A DNA stretch of 64,000 bases from assembly GCF_018614195.1 (NCBI RefSeq), contig NZ_JAGGOT010000008.1, positions 240,914 through 304,913 on the forward strand. Reading direction: 5' to 3'. The translations under genes and the position numbers were made by a program. Within the stretch, counting starts at the first letter, position 1, and each line of letters starts with the position of its first letter. Below are positions 13,694-22,682 of this stretch, in pieces. The notes below the pieces were generated by a model. The model was not told the origin of the DNA, made no database searches, and was given only the letters and a program-made list of their open reading frames with translations. The DNA is from Streptomyces sp. ISL-43. GTDB lineage: Bacteria; Actinomycetota; Actinomycetes; Streptomycetales; Streptomycetaceae.

Positions 13694-14431
13694 GTGACGG
13701 AGGCAGCTGAGCTTCCCCCGACGCCTGAAGAAGCGCCCCCGGCACCCGAAGAGGCGCGCGCGGTGTTCGGTGAGTTTTTCCCGGAAGCTGTGCGGTACGT
13801 GGAGCTGCTGGCGGACGCGGGCGTGAAGCGGGGCCTGATCGGGCCGCGTGAAGTGCCGCGGCTGTGGGAGAGGCACCTCCTGAACTGCGCCGTGCTCTCG
13901 GAGGTGGTGCCCGAGGGCGTCACCGTGTGCGACGTGGGCTCGGGCGCCGGTCTTCCCGGCATCCCGCTGGCCCTGGTGCGCCGTGACCTGAAGATCACGC
14001 TGCTGGAGCCGCTGCTGCGCCGCACGAACTTCCTCCAGGAAGTCGTGGAGCTGCTGGGGCTCGACCACGTGACGGTGGTGCGCGGGCGGGCCGAGGAAGT
14101 CCTCGGCAAGCTGCAGCCGGTGCACGTGGTGACGGCGCGTGCCGTGGCACCGCTGGAACGGCTCGCCGGATGGGGCGTGCCCCTGCTGCGGCCGTACGGC
14201 GAGATGCTGGCGCTGAAGGGGGACACCGCCGAGGAGGAGCTGGTGGCGGCGAAGGCCGCGCTGACCAAGCTCGGTGTGGTGAAGACCTCGGTGCTGCATG
14301 TCGGCGAGGGCGTCGTGGACCCGCTGTCCACGGTGGTCCGGGTCGAGGTGGGCGAGAGCCCCGGTGGTGTGAGGTTCGCGGCGAAGCGGGCCAAGGCCGC
14401 CCGGGTGAGCCGTACCCGCCGGCGCCGCTGA
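13694..14431 (+). CDS. rsmG: 16S rRNA (guanine527-N7)-methyltransferase RsmG
   Basis: SAM-dependent methyltransferase (formerly GidB) that modifies G527 of 16S rRNA; loss gives low-level streptomycin resistance in other bacteria. Motif I is VCDVGSGAGLPGIPLALVR (about 76-94), followed by LLEPLLRRTNFLQEVVELL and VTARAVAPLERL. GTG 13694 with AAGGACGG upstream is preferred; ATG 13670 in frame adds 8 residues and cannot be excluded. The C-terminus is Arg-rich. A terminator follows and parA lies downstream. Confidence 0.93.
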   Translation: MTEAAELPPTPEEAPPAPEEARAVFGEFFPEAVRYVELLADAGVKRGLIGPREVPRLWERHLLNCAVLSEVVPEGVTVCDVGSGAGLPGIPLALVRRDLKITLLEPLLRRTNFLQEVVELLGLDHVTVVRGRAEEVLGKLQPVHVVTARAVAPLERLAGWGVPLLRPYGEMLALKGDTAEEELVAAKAALTKLGVVKTSVLHVGEGVVDPLSTVVRVEVGESPGGVRFAAKRAKAARVSRTRRRR

Positions 14432-14449
14432 TCCCGGCCTTCCCTGGTT

Positions 14450-14484
14450 CTCCGCTGGTTCCTCCCGGTTCCGGCGGAGTTTTG
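14450..14484 (+). terminator. Intrinsic terminator after rsmG
   Basis: CTCCGC and GCGGAG arms (14450-14455, 14474-14479), extended by weaker pairs, followed directly by TTTT. Lies 19 bp past the rsmG stop. Confidence 0.65.
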
Positions 14485-14554
14485 GGATGTGTTGAGCCCT
14501 ATAGGTATGGATTTCGGAGTGTCGTAGCGGTCGGATGACTCCGTCCGGGCATCG

Positions 14555-14570
14555 TGTTTCACGTGAAACG
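14555..14570. other. parS: parS-like site, one mismatch
   Basis: Differs from the 16-bp palindrome TGTTTCACGTGAAACA only at the last base. It lies upstream of parA. ParB is expected to bind here and spread. An in-frame ATG one codon before it (MFHVKR) is a translation of the site and not a likely parA start. Confidence 0.85.
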
Positions 14571-14652
14571 TCGCTCTCTGCTGCACGGAATCATCAGCCG
14601 CGGTCGTGCGGCTGCGTCCCCCCGTCACCGCAAGCCCGAAGGGGGGACGGAG

Positions 14653-14679
14653 TTGTCCACATCGGTGGATTCATCCACA
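14653..14679. promoter_or_regulatory. DnaA boxes in the parA leader
   Basis: A consensus-perfect TTGTCCACA (14653-14661) and TCATCCACA (14671-14679) lie 37-63 bp before the parA start. They suggest DnaA may influence parAB expression or mark a secondary DnaA-binding site. Confidence 0.5.
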
Positions 14680-14715
14680 GGAGTACGGGCCCCGCTGGTT
14701 CGCGACCCCGGTGAC

Positions 14716-15807
14716 ATGGCAGGCTCTGTTCATCGCGAGCCTGATGCCGAGGAGAGTGACACCGTGCGGTCAGACGCCAACCTCGCGGGGCCGATGGCCG
14801 ATCCGGTCCCCGGTCCCCGCTCTGAATCGCCGGGTGAGGATGTTTCACGTGAAACATCGGCCCCGCCGCTTGTAGACAACGAAGACACGCCCATCGGCCG
14901 AGCCGCGCAGATCGCGGTCGAGGCCCTGGGCCGTGCGGGTGAAGGCCTGCCCAGGCCCGCACAGACCCGGATCATGGTGGTGGCCAACCAGAAGGGCGGC
15001 GTGGGCAAGACCACGTCGACCGTGAACCTGGCCGCCTCCCTGGCCCTGCACGGTGCGCGCGTCCTGGTGGTCGACCTCGACCCGCAGGGCAACGCCTCCA
15101 CGGCGCTGGGCATCGACCACCACGCGGACGTGCCGTCCATCTACGACGTGCTCGTGGACAGCCGCCCGCTGATGGAGGTCGTCCAGCCGGTGGCCGATGT
15201 GGAGGGGCTGTTCTGTGCTCCGGCCACGATCGACCTGGCGGGCGCGGAGATCGAGCTGGTCTCCCTCGTGGCGCGGGAGAGCCGCCTCCAGCGGGCCATC
15301 CAGGCGTACGAGCAGCCGCTCGACTACATCCTGATCGACTGCCCGCCCTCGCTGGGCCTGCTGACGGTGAACGCCCTGGTCGCGGGCGCGGAGGTGCTGA
15401 TCCCGATCCAGTGCGAGTACTACGCGCTGGAGGGGCTCGGGCAGCTGCTGCGCAATGTGGACCTGGTGCGGGCCCACCTGAATCCGACGCTGCACGTGTC
15501 CACGATCCTGCTGACGATGTACGACGGCAGGACCCGGCTGGCCTCGCAGGTGGCGGAGGAGGTGCGCACCCACTTCGGCAAGGAGGTGCTGCGCACGAGC
15601 ATCCCGCGGTCGGTCCGCATCTCGGAGGCTCCGAGCTACGGGCAGACGGTGCTGACCTACGACCCGGGCTCCAGCGGTTCCCTCTCCTACCTGGAGGCGG
15701 CGCGGGAGATCGCGCTGCGCGGGGCCGGAATCCAGTACGACGCCCAGCACCCTCATCTGAGTGCGGGCCTGAACAACACGCAGAGCATGGCGGAGGGGAT
15801 CCAGTGA
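14716..15807 (+). CDS. parA: Chromosome partitioning ATPase ParA
   Basis: Walker-type ATPase that works with ParB-parS to segregate and, in Streptomyces, organise chromosomes in sporulating hyphae; 363 residues. The deviant Walker A is KGGVGKTT (about 93-100). Walker B-like segments are [17 protein letters not shown] and [14 protein letters not shown] 14716 ([14 protein letters not shown]) is chosen because upstream in-frame sequence is DnaA boxes and parS. A perfect parS at 14841-14856 is translated as DVSRET near residue 43. The stop overlaps the parB start (GTGA). Confidence 0.95.
   Translation: MAGSVHREPDAEESDTVRSDANLAGPMADPVPGPRSESPGEDVSRETSAPPLVDNEDTPIGRAAQIAVEALGRAGEGLPRPAQTRIMVVANQKGGVGKTTSTVNLAASLALHGARVLVVDLDPQGNASTALGIDHHADVPSIYDVLVDSRPLMEVVQPVADVEGLFCAPATIDLAGAEIELVSLVARESRLQRAIQAYEQPLDYILIDCPPSLGLLTVNALVAGAEVLIPIQCEYYALEGLGQLLRNVDLVRAHLNPTLHVSTILLTMYDGRTRLASQVAEEVRTHFGKEVLRTSIPRSVRISEAPSYGQTVLTYDPGSSGSLSYLEAAREIALRGAGIQYDAQHPHLSAGLNNTQSMAEGIQ
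14841..14856. other. parS: parS site inside parA
   Basis: Perfect TGTTTCACGTGAAACA, read in the parA frame as VSRET. Confidence 0.95.
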
Positions 15808-16898
15808 GTGAGCGACGTAGGGGTCTGGGGCGAGGGCTCGGCGCGCTGATTCCGGCGGCTCCGCAGGAGCAGACGCCGCCGGTGATCGGCGCCGGGTCGA
15901 CGTCTCCGTCGGCGGTGCCGGTGCTGCCTTCGGAGCGGGGGATCGCGGCGGCGAGGCTGGCCGCGCTGGCGCAGGCGGATGTTTCACGTGAAACATCGGC
16001 GGCGATCGCGGCGGCGAGAGTGCCGGAGCCGGTCGCGGCCCCGGTGGCCGGCGAGGTGGCGGGTGCGACGTTCGCGGAGCTCCCGATGGACTCGATCACG
16101 CCGAACCCGCGGCAGCCGCGCGAGGTGTTCGACGAGGACGCGCTGGCGGAGCTGGTGACCTCCATCCAGGAGGTGGGCCTGCTCCAGCCGGTGGTGGTGC
16201 GGCAGTCGGCCCCGGGCCGCTACGAGCTCATCATGGGCGAGCGGCGCTGGCGGGCGTGCCGGGAGGCGGGCCTGGAGCGGATTCCGGCCATCATCCGGGC
16301 CACGGACGACGAGAAGCTGCTGCTGGACGCGCTGTTGGAGAACCTGCACCGGGCTCAGCTGAACCCGCTGGAGGAGGCCGCCGCGTACGACCAGCTGCTC
16401 CAGGACTTCAACTGCACGCACGACCAGCTGGCGGACCGGATCGGGCGCTCGCGTCCGCAGGTCTCGAACACGCTGCGCCTGCTGAAGCTGTCGCCGCCCG
16501 TGCAGCGCCGGGTGGCGGCGGGAGTGCTGTCGGCGGGCCACGCCCGGGCCCTGCTCTCGGTGGACAACTCCGAGGAGCAGGACCGGCTGGCGCACCGGAT
16601 CGTGGCCGAGGGGCTCTCGGTGCGCGCGGTCGAGGAGATCGTGTCGCTGATGGGGTCCGAGACTCCGGGCGCCGTGAAGCCGAAGGGTCCGCGCGCCGGG
16701 GCCCGGGTCGCTCCCGCGCTGAGCGAGCTGGCGACGCGGCTGTCGGACCGGTTCGAGACGCGGGTGAAGGTGGACCTCGGCCAGAAGAGGGGCAAGATCA
16801 CCGTCGAGTTCGCGTCGATGGAGGACCTGGAGCGGATTCTGGGGACGCTGGCGCCGGGCGAGGGCCGGGTGCTGGAGCAGGGACTCTCCGGGGAGTAG
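15804..16898 (+). CDS. parB: Chromosome partitioning protein ParB
   Basis: CTP-dependent DNA clamp that loads at parS, 364 residues. The basic N-terminus is [14 protein letters not shown]. The ParB box [12 protein letters not shown] (about 145) binds CTP. The helix-turn-helix [21 protein letters not shown] (about 210-230) reads parS. The C-terminal dimerisation region ends [12 protein letters not shown] 15804 overlaps the parA stop. A perfect parS lies within the coding sequence at 15980-15995 (DVSRET, near residue 60). A strong terminator follows. Confidence 0.96.
   Translation: MSERRRGLGRGLGALIPAAPQEQTPPVIGAGSTSPSAVPVLPSERGIAAARLAALAQADVSRETSAAIAAARVPEPVAAPVAGEVAGATFAELPMDSITPNPRQPREVFDEDALAELVTSIQEVGLLQPVVVRQSAPGRYELIMGERRWRACREAGLERIPAIIRATDDEKLLLDALLENLHRAQLNPLEEAAAYDQLLQDFNCTHDQLADRIGRSRPQVSNTLRLLKLSPPVQRRVAAGVLSAGHARALLSVDNSEEQDRLAHRIVAEGLSVRAVEEIVSLMGSETPGAVKPKGPRAGARVAPALSELATRLSDRFETRVKVDLGQKRGKITVEFASMEDLERILGTLAPGEGRVLEQGLSGE
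15980..15995. other. parS: parS site inside parB
   Basis: Perfect 16-bp palindrome within the parB coding sequence. Confidence 0.95.
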
Positions 16899-16909
16899 TC
16901 CACAGCCTG

Positions 16910-16953
16910 GGGGCGGGTCGTGCCGGTGGGAACCGGCGCGGCCCGCCCCTTTG
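16910..16953 (+). terminator. Terminator after parB
   Basis: 18-bp stem (16910-16927 with 16932-16949, wobble pairs only) and 4-nt loop, followed by TTTG. Lies 11 bp beyond the parB stop. Confidence 0.85.
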
Positions 16954-16999
16954 CCTTGTTGCGGTTTCGGGTGATTCGAGCTGTGGATACCATGCGGTC

Positions 17000-17617
17000 A
17001 TGGGTCGTCGGCTGGTACCGCTCACGCTGGACAACCTTCAGGACCTGCCCCGGCGTTGCCGGTCCTGTGTCTTCTGGGAGCTCGACCCCGTCAGCGGCGA
17101 GGCCGCCGTGAAGGCGGGTACTCCTGCCCAGGAGAAGGAGGCGTGGATCTCCGCCGTCCTGCTGGAATGGGGTTCGTGCGGCCGGGTGGTCTACGTGGAC
17201 GAGGTGCCCGTCGGGTTCGTCCTGTACGCACCGCCGGCCTATGTGGCGCGCGCGACCGCCTTCCCGACCAGCCCGGTGTCGCCGGACGCCGTACAGCTCA
17301 TCACGGCGTGGATCAGTCCGGGGTATCAGGGGCAGGGCCTGGGGCGGGTGATGGTCCAGACGGTGGCGAAGGACCTGCTGTGCAGGGGGTTCCGGGCGAT
17401 CGAGGCCTTCGGCGACGCCCGGTGGGAGCGGCCGGCCTGTCTCCTGCCGGCGGACCACCTGCTGGCCGTCGGCTTCAAGACGGTACGGCCGCATCCGCTC
17501 CACCCCCGGCTGCGGCTGGAGTTGCGGTCCACGCTGTCGTGGAAGGAAGACGTGGAGCTGGCCCTGGACCGCCTGTTGGGCGCGGCCCGGAAGGAGCCGG
17601 CGCTGCGTCCGCTCTGA
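17000..17617 (+). CDS. GNAT-family N-acetyltransferase
   Basis: 205 residues. The acetyl-CoA binding segment of the GNAT fold is visible as ITAWISPGYQGQGLGRVMVQTVAKDL (about 97-122). The N-terminus has LPRRCRSCVFWELDP with a Cys pair. The start ATG 17000 (MGRRLVPLTLDNLQDLP) is close behind the parB terminator, and a DnaA-box-like TGTGGATAC sits at 16982-16990. The substrate is unknown. Next to parB this gene is conserved in Streptomyces as I recall, without a defined role. Confidence 0.85.
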   Translation: MGRRLVPLTLDNLQDLPRRCRSCVFWELDPVSGEAAVKAGTPAQEKEAWISAVLLEWGSCGRVVYVDEVPVGFVLYAPPAYVARATAFPTSPVSPDAVQLITAWISPGYQGQGLGRVMVQTVAKDLLCRGFRAIEAFGDARWERPACLLPADHLLAVGFKTVRPHPLHPRLRLELRSTLSWKEDVELALDRLLGAARKEPALRPL

Positions 17618-17691
17618 GGCGGATGCGCGAACGGGGCCGCCCCCTGTCGGGAGCGGACCCGTTTCACGTCACCGCGACGGACCCGGAGGGG

Positions 17692-18036
17692 TCAGGCGAC
17701 GGGCTTGATCGTGATGAAGTCGTCCAAGTCACGCAGGATGGCGGCCTTCGGCTTGGCACCGACGATGGTCTTGGCGACCTCGCCGCCCTGGTAGACGTTC
17801 AGCGTCGGGATGGACATGACGCCGTACTTGGCGGCCGTGGCCGGGTTCTCGTCGATGTTGAGCTTGACGATCTCGATCTCGTCGCCGTACTCGGCGGCGA
17901 TGGCCTCCAGGGACGGCGCGATCTGACGGCACGGACCGCACCACGCGGCCCAGAAGTCCACCAGGACGGGCTTGTCGCTCTTGAGGACCTTGGCGTCGAA
18001 GTCAGCGTCGGTCACGTTAGTGAGGGTGCCGGCCAC
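17692..18036 (-). CDS. trxA: Thioredoxin
   Basis: 114-residue disulfide reductase with the active site WCGPC (about 31-35) in VLVDFWAAWCGPCRQIAP and the cis-proline in MSIPTLNVYQGG. GTG 18036 has AAGGAGG upstream. It lies 53 bp downstream of trxB, and the pair is expressed from the SigR-type promoter before trxB. Confidence 0.97.
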   Translation of the reverse strand: MAGTLTNVTDADFDAKVLKSDKPVLVDFWAAWCGPCRQIAPSLEAIAAEYGDEIEIVKLNIDENPATAAKYGVMSIPTLNVYQGGEVAKTIVGAKPKAAILRDLDDFITIKPVA

Positions 18037-18089
18037 AGCGGCCTCCTTCTTTTCCTGCGGGGAGTGGGGTGTGGTGGTGCTTGAGGGTG

Positions 18090-19049
18090 TCAGACCGTCG
18101 CGTGCGCCTTCTCGGCGTCCGCGAGGGCGGCGAGGAAGCGCTCGGCGTCGAGGGCGGCGGAGCAGCCGGTGCCCGCGGCGGTGATGGCCTGACGGTAGGT
18201 GTGGTCGACGACGTCGCCCGCGCCGAACACACCGGTGAGGCTGGTGCGGGTGGAGGGGGCGTCGACCTCGAGGTAGCCCTCGGAGTCCAGGTCCAGCTGG
18301 TCCTTGAACAGCTCGGTGCGCGGGTCGTGGCCGACGGCGATGAAGAGGCCGGTCACGGGCAGCTCGGAGGTCTCACCGGTCTTCGTGTTGCGCAGGGTGA
18401 GTCCCGTGAGCTTCTGGTCGCCGTGGATCTCGGCGACCTCGCTGTCCCAGGCGAACTTGATCTTCGGGTCGGCGAAGGCGCGGTCCTGCATGGCCTTGGA
18501 GGCGCGCAGGGAGTCGCGGCGGTGGACGATCGTGACGGACTTGGCGAACCGGGAGAGGAAGGTGGCTTCCTCGATCGCGGTGTCGCCGCCGCCGACCACG
18601 ACGATGTCGTGGTCCTTGAAGAAGAAGCCGTCGCAGGTGGCGCACCAGGAGACGCCGCGGCCGGAGAGGGCGTCCTCGTTCGGCAGGCCGAGCTTGCGGT
18701 GCTGGGAGCCGGTGGTCACGATCACGGCCTTGGCGCGGTGCACGGTGCCGGCGGTGTCGGTGACGGTCTTGATCTCACCGGTGAGGTCCACGGCCACGAT
18801 GTCGTCCGGAACCAGCTCGGCGCCGAAGCGCTCGGCCTGGCCGCGCATGTTGTCCATGAGGTCGGGCCCCATGATGCCGTCCTGGAAGCCGGGGAAGTTC
18901 TCGACCTCGGTGGTGTTCATGAGCGCGCCACCCGCGGTGACGGCACCTTCGAAGACCAGGGGCTTGAGCGAAGCACGTGCGGTGTACAGGGCGGCGGTGT
19001 AACCGGCCGGCCCGGAGCCGATGATGATCACGTTTCGTACGTCGCTCAC
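18090..19049 (-). CDS. trxB: Thioredoxin reductase
   Basis: FAD/NADPH enzyme that reduces thioredoxin, 319 residues. FAD-binding [16 protein letters not shown] starts at about residue 10; the redox centre CATCDG is near 137-142; the NADPH motif is [17 protein letters not shown]; the C-terminal FAD motif [10 protein letters not shown] lies near 275. GTG 19049 has GAGGAAG upstream. trxA follows in the same operon. Confidence 0.97.
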   Translation of the reverse strand: MSDVRNVIIIGSGPAGYTAALYTARASLKPLVFEGAVTAGGALMNTTEVENFPGFQDGIMGPDLMDNMRGQAERFGAELVPDDIVAVDLTGEIKTVTDTAGTVHRAKAVIVTTGSQHRKLGLPNEDALSGRGVSWCATCDGFFFKDHDIVVVGGGDTAIEEATFLSRFAKSVTIVHRRDSLRASKAMQDRAFADPKIKFAWDSEVAEIHGDQKLTGLTLRNTKTGETSELPVTGLFIAVGHDPRTELFKDQLDLDSEGYLEVDAPSTRTSLTGVFGAGDVVDHTYRQAITAAGTGCSAALDAERFLAALADAEKAHATV

Positions 19050-19122
19050 GGGTTGCTTCCTCGTCTCTGCGGACTGCCTGCTGCCTACCGGGGGTGGGCC
19101 GGTGTGAACTCTCACCCCACCC

Positions 19123-19149
19123 AACGGATCCTACGGCGCATGCATTCCC
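19123..19149 (-). promoter_or_regulatory. SigR-type promoter of trxBA
   Basis: GGGAAT (19149-19144), exactly 18 bp, then GTT (19125-19123), the consensus of the thiol-stress sigma factor SigR. It lies 74 bp before trxB. trxBA is a known SigR target in S. coelicolor, so the same control is expected here. Confidence 0.88.
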
Positions 19150-19177
19150 GCGCTGTCCCCCCGGGCCCCGCGGCGTC

Positions 19178-20119
19178 TCAGCTCCGGGGGTAAGTGCCGT
19201 TCAGCAACGGCTTTTCGGGAGCGGCCGAGGGGGTGGTGACGCAGCCGGAGCCGACGAGGTAGGCGTCCACGGAGGCGGGGTCGCCGGGATGCGGCAGGAC
19301 GAGGAGGAAGACGTCGGTCCCCTCGTAGGTGCCGCGCTCGAAACTCAGGGGGCTCTCCGAGCGGCCGGTGGCCTCCTGGACGCAGGCCGGGACCCGGGGC
19401 GCCTCGCCGTCGCCCGGAGCGAGGCCCGGGGCGGCCGGGGAGTTGTTCTCCACCCCGTAGGTCTTGTTCTGCTCCCCCGGGTCGCTCTTCGCCCGGTCCC
19501 CGGTGGCGAGGAGCTCGCGGACCTGGTCCCGGAGTCCCTGCGCGGTGTAGTCGTGCGTGTCGGACCGGGACCGGGCGGTGGCGGCGTCGCCTCCGGCGGC
19601 CGTGTCCTGCGAGGACGGGAGGCCGGAGAACAGGTTGAACAGCAGGACACCGGCGGCGCAGGCGGCGAGCAGGCCGCCCGCGAGGGCGATCCGGCGGCGG
19701 GCGCGACGCCGGCCGGGGCCGGTTGGGCCGGCCGGGTGACCGGAGGGCCGCAGGGCGCCGGTTTCCGCGAGCGGGGTGGGCGATGTTTCACGTGAAACAT
19801 CGGGGCCGGACCTGGCGGAGGACGCGGGCCGCGGGGTGGGACCGGCCTCCTCGTGCGGGGTGGTGGCGTCGAGGAGCGCTTCGGCGGCGAGGGCCGCGTC
19901 GATCCGGCCGGAGATGTCGGCGGGCATGCGGGCGGGCCCGGGAAGGGTGCCGAGCAGGGACCTGATCTCCTCCAGGGAGGCGCGTACGTCCGCGCACAGG
20001 GCGCAGTCGCCGAGATGGCTGCGGACTTCCGCCGTGCGGGACGGGGAGAGGAGGCCCTCCGTCAGCTCGGAGATCTCCGAGACGTCGGGGTGCCGGACCG
20101 TGCCGGTCGTGGTGCTCAC
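19178..20119 (-). CDS. Membrane anti-sigma factor for the adjacent ECF sigma
   Basis: 313 residues. The N-terminal zinc-binding anti-sigma motif H-x3-C-x2-C is HLGDCALC (about 36-43). A single membrane segment IALAGGLLAACAAGVLLFNLF lies near 145-165, preceded by an Arg-rich stop. The C-terminal part is outside the membrane and may sense envelope stress. GTG 20119 overlaps the sigma factor stop (GTGA), which would give balanced synthesis. A perfect parS at 19784-19799 lies in the linker and is read as DVSRETS. The signal sensed is unknown. Confidence 0.85.
   Translation of the reverse strand: MSTTTGTVRHPDVSEISELTEGLLSPSRTAEVRSHLGDCALCADVRASLEEIRSLLGTLPGPARMPADISGRIDAALAAEALLDATTPHEEAGPTPRPASSARSGPDVSRETSPTPLAETGALRPSGHPAGPTGPGRRRARRRIALAGGLLAACAAGVLLFNLFSGLPSSQDTAAGGDAATARSRSDTHDYTAQGLRDQVRELLATGDRAKSDPGEQNKTYGVENNSPAAPGLAPGDGEAPRVPACVQEATGRSESPLSFERGTYEGTDVFLLVLPHPGDPASVDAYLVGSGCVTTPSAAPEKPLLNGTYPRS
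19784..19799. other. parS: parS site inside the anti-sigma gene
   Basis: Perfect 16-bp palindrome in the coding region for the cytoplasmic linker. Confidence 0.95.
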
Positions 20120-20817
20120 GCTCGTCCACCTCCGCCCTTCACTGCGTTGGGATCCGGGGCGCTCTGCCCGCGGTCTGCCGCTGGTGGGACGGTTGTCCCC
20201 GGTGTCCGGTTCCTTCCCCGCTCGGTGTCGGTGTTATCCCCGCCGGACGTGCGCAGATGAGTGAGGAGCGGGACGAGCCTGGCCCGGCCGCGTGCGCAGC
20301 GGCTCTTCACGGTGCCGACGGGGACGTCGAGCAGCCGGGCGGCCTCGGCGACGGGGTAGCCCTGCATGTCGACGAGGACGAGCGCGGCGCGCTGCTCGGC
20401 CGGCAGGGTGCCCAGAGCGGCCAGGAGCTGGCGATGGAGGTCCTGGCGCTCCGCGGGGGCCTCGGCGGACTCGTGGGGCTCCAGGAGGCGCTCCAGGCGG
20501 TCCGTGTCGTCGAGGGGGGAGGTTCTGCGGGAGGCGGCCTTGCGGGCCCGGTCCAGGCAGGCGTTCACGGTGATGCGGTGGAGCCAGGTGGTGACGGCGG
20601 ACTCGCCGCGGAAGGTGTGCGCCGCGCGGTAGGCGGAGACCAGGGCGTCCTGCACGGCGTCGGCGGCTTCCTCCCGGTCGCCGAGGGTGCGCAGGGCCAC
20701 CGCCCACAGCCGGTCGCGGTGGCGCCGTACGAGCTCACCGAAGGCATCGGGGTCTCCGGCGGCGTGCAGGGCCAGGAGTTCCTGGTCGCTGCTGCCACCG
20801 GGTGTCGGGTCGTCCAA
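20116..20817 (-). CDS. sigM: ECF RNA polymerase sigma factor (SigM-like)
   Basis: 233 residues with sigma region 2 (ELVRRHRDRLWAVALRTLGD through TTWLHRITVNACLDR, about 28-95) and region 4 (LPAEQRAALVLVDMQGYPVAEAARLLDVPVGTVKSR, about 135-175). The start TTG 20817 is preceded by GGAGGGG; a rare start codon may limit its level. It lies 26 bp behind the pseudokinase gene and could be read from upstream. The symbol is given from its position between trxB and murJ, as in S. coelicolor sigM. The C-terminal 45 residues are low complexity. Confidence 0.85.
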   Translation of the reverse strand: MDDPTPGGSSDQELLALHAAGDPDAFGELVRRHRDRLWAVALRTLGDREEAADAVQDALVSAYRAAHTFRGESAVTTWLHRITVNACLDRARKAASRRTSPLDDTDRLERLLEPHESAEAPAERQDLHRQLLAALGTLPAEQRAALVLVDMQGYPVAEAARLLDVPVGTVKSRCARGRARLVPLLTHLRTSGGDNTDTERGRNRTPGTTVPPAADRGQSAPDPNAVKGGGGRA

Positions 20818-20843
20818 CGGTGAGCCCCTCCCCCTGTCGTACG

Positions 20844-22565
20844 TCAGCCCTTGAACGTCACGTCGGTGACGCCCTGCTTGTAGCCGGGATCGCTGTACTC
20901 GTCACCGGGGGCCTGCGGGAGCGCGGTGATCCACAGGAGCACGTAGCGCGTCTTGACCGGCTCCACGGGCGTCAGTTTCACGGCGGTACCCGAGGTGGTC
21001 GTGTCGGCGATCTTCTTCATGGAGCCGACGGATCCCTTGGGGGACGAGGAGTCGGTCTTGTAGAGGGCGAGGGTGGTGTGGTCACCGGCGAACCTCAGCG
21101 CTATCGAAGCCTCGCTCACCTCGTACTCCGCGCCGAGGTCGTAGACGATGCCGACGCCGTCCTTGATCTTGATCTGGGGGCCCTCGTAGAAGCTCTTGGT
21201 GCGCCAGAAGGTGGAGGCGTCCCCGTCGTGGGTCTTGGCGACCTCGGTGGCGTTCTGCGGCGTGCCGTCCGGGTAGTACTCCTGAGCCCCGGTGATGGGG
21301 AGCTGCGCGGGCTCCTTCTTGTCCTCGGCGTCGTTGGTGTTGGGCTGGGAGGGGTTGGGGCCGCTGTCGCCCTGGGTGCCGCGGTAGTCCAGCAGGGTGT
21401 CGGCGAGCTGCCAGCTGCCCAGGCCGAGGGCGGCGATCAGCAGGGCGGCGACGCCCCACTTGAGGGCCCGGCCGGTACGGCTCTGCAGGGGCGGAGGCGG
21501 GGGCACGACGGCGAGCGGCTGCGCGGTGGTCATGCCGGAAGGCGTGGGCCTGCCGTAGCTGCCCTGCTGGTAGGTGGTGTGCTGGTACTCCGGAGGCGCG
21601 GTGAAGGTGGGCTCCGGCGGCCGGATGCGGGGCATCGCGGCGACGGCCTTCGACAGCTCTTCCGGGGTGGTGCAGGCGGGTTCCTGACGGGAGGCGGTGG
21701 CCCCGTCGTTGGCGAGGGCGCGCATGGCGAGCTCGCCCAGGCCCCGGTGCACGCCGGCGCGGACCTGGTCGGGGGCGATCAGGCCGACGCCCTTGGGCAG
21801 GCCGGTGAGGCCGTAGGCGTCGGTCTCGTAGGGCCAGCGCTGGGTCAGGGCGGCGTACAGGAGGGCGCCGATGGCCTCGGTGTCCGCGCGCTGCGGGGTT
21901 TCGCTGGTGATGCCGCGCAGGGCGGCGTTCACGGCGAGGCCCCGGATGCGGTACTGGCCCGTGGAGGTGCGCAGTATCGCGCTGGGGGTCAGGCGCAGGT
22001 GTGCCAGGCCCTCGCGGTGCGCCGCGGCCATGGCCTGGGAGATCTGGCTGACGAGCTGGTAGGCCTCGTGCGGCTCCAGGGGGCCCGCCGCGAGGACCGC
22101 GGTGAGCTCCGTGGCGTCGGGCAGCCACTCGTGGACGACGTAGACGAGGTCGTTCTCTTCCACGGCGTCGAGGACCTGGACGAATCGGGGGTCGCCGAGC
22201 AGGGCGGAGGAGCGGGCGGCGGCCAGGACCGCCCGGGCCCGGGCGTGGTCGGCGGGCAGCAGGTGGACGCCCACGGCCCTGCGCAGTTTCTCGTCCATCG
22301 CGCGCCAGCTGCTGAATCCGTCCACACGGGTGACGCACTCTTCGAGGCGGTAGCGTCTGGCCAGCTTGTGGCCGCTGTGGAGTTCGGGCGCGGCCGCAGG
22401 TGCCGCGTTCCTGCGCTCGCCGTCCTTTTCGAGCATGGGTCCGTCCGCGGCTCGTCCGTTCTGGGTGTCCACCCCGTCGGCCGTGGCCTTGGCCGCCTCA
22501 GCGGCCGGCGGCTCGTCGCCGCCGTTGTCGGCCACGTCGACGGCAGCCGTGCTACGTTCCGCCAC
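20844..22565 (-). CDS. MurJ-associated membrane pseudokinase with external discoidin-like domain
   Basis: 573 residues. The N-terminal kinase-like domain (about 50-310) lacks catalysis: the HRD position reads HLRLTPSAIL and no DFG is seen. A Pro-rich linker, a membrane segment WGVAALLIAALGLGSWQLADTLL (about 385) and an external domain of F5/8 C-like type (YYPDGTPQNATEVAKTHDGDASTFWR) follow. In mycobacteria the equivalent domains are fused to MurJ and the pseudokinase binds FhaA. Here they form a separate gene 117 bp after murJ. GTG 22565 is favoured; ATGs at 22634 and 22619 are alternatives. Confidence 0.82.
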   Translation of the reverse strand: MAERSTAAVDVADNGGDEPPAAEAAKATADGVDTQNGRAADGPMLEKDGERRNAAPAAAPELHSGHKLARRYRLEECVTRVDGFSSWRAMDEKLRRAVGVHLLPADHARARAVLAAARSSALLGDPRFVQVLDAVEENDLVYVVHEWLPDATELTAVLAAGPLEPHEAYQLVSQISQAMAAAHREGLAHLRLTPSAILRTSTGQYRIRGLAVNAALRGITSETPQRADTEAIGALLYAALTQRWPYETDAYGLTGLPKGVGLIAPDQVRAGVHRGLGELAMRALANDGATASRQEPACTTPEELSKAVAAMPRIRPPEPTFTAPPEYQHTTYQQGSYGRPTPSGMTTAQPLAVVPPPPPLQSRTGRALKWGVAALLIAALGLGSWQLADTLLDYRGTQGDSGPNPSQPNTNDAEDKKEPAQLPITGAQEYYPDGTPQNATEVAKTHDGDASTFWRTKSFYEGPQIKIKDGVGIVYDLGAEYEVSEASIALRFAGDHTTLALYKTDSSSPKGSVGSMKKIADTTTSGTAVKLTPVEPVKTRYVLLWITALPQAPGDEYSDPGYKQGVTDVTFKG

Positions 22566-22682
22566 CGTCGTCCCTGCCTCCCCATCCGTTACGCGCTGTC
22601 GGCCAATCTGCGAAGCCATGCCAATTGTGCCCACAGTCCGGCGCTCTGCACGACACGCTAGAGAAGGGGATGGTTGTACGCA

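Noticed and set aside
14554..14715. Longer ParA beginning MFHVKR at 14554
   Set aside because: This translates a parS-like site and DnaA boxes; the conserved protein begins at 14716.
17660..17675. GTTTCACGTCACCG as another parS
   Set aside because: Only the left half matches; the right half has several mismatches.
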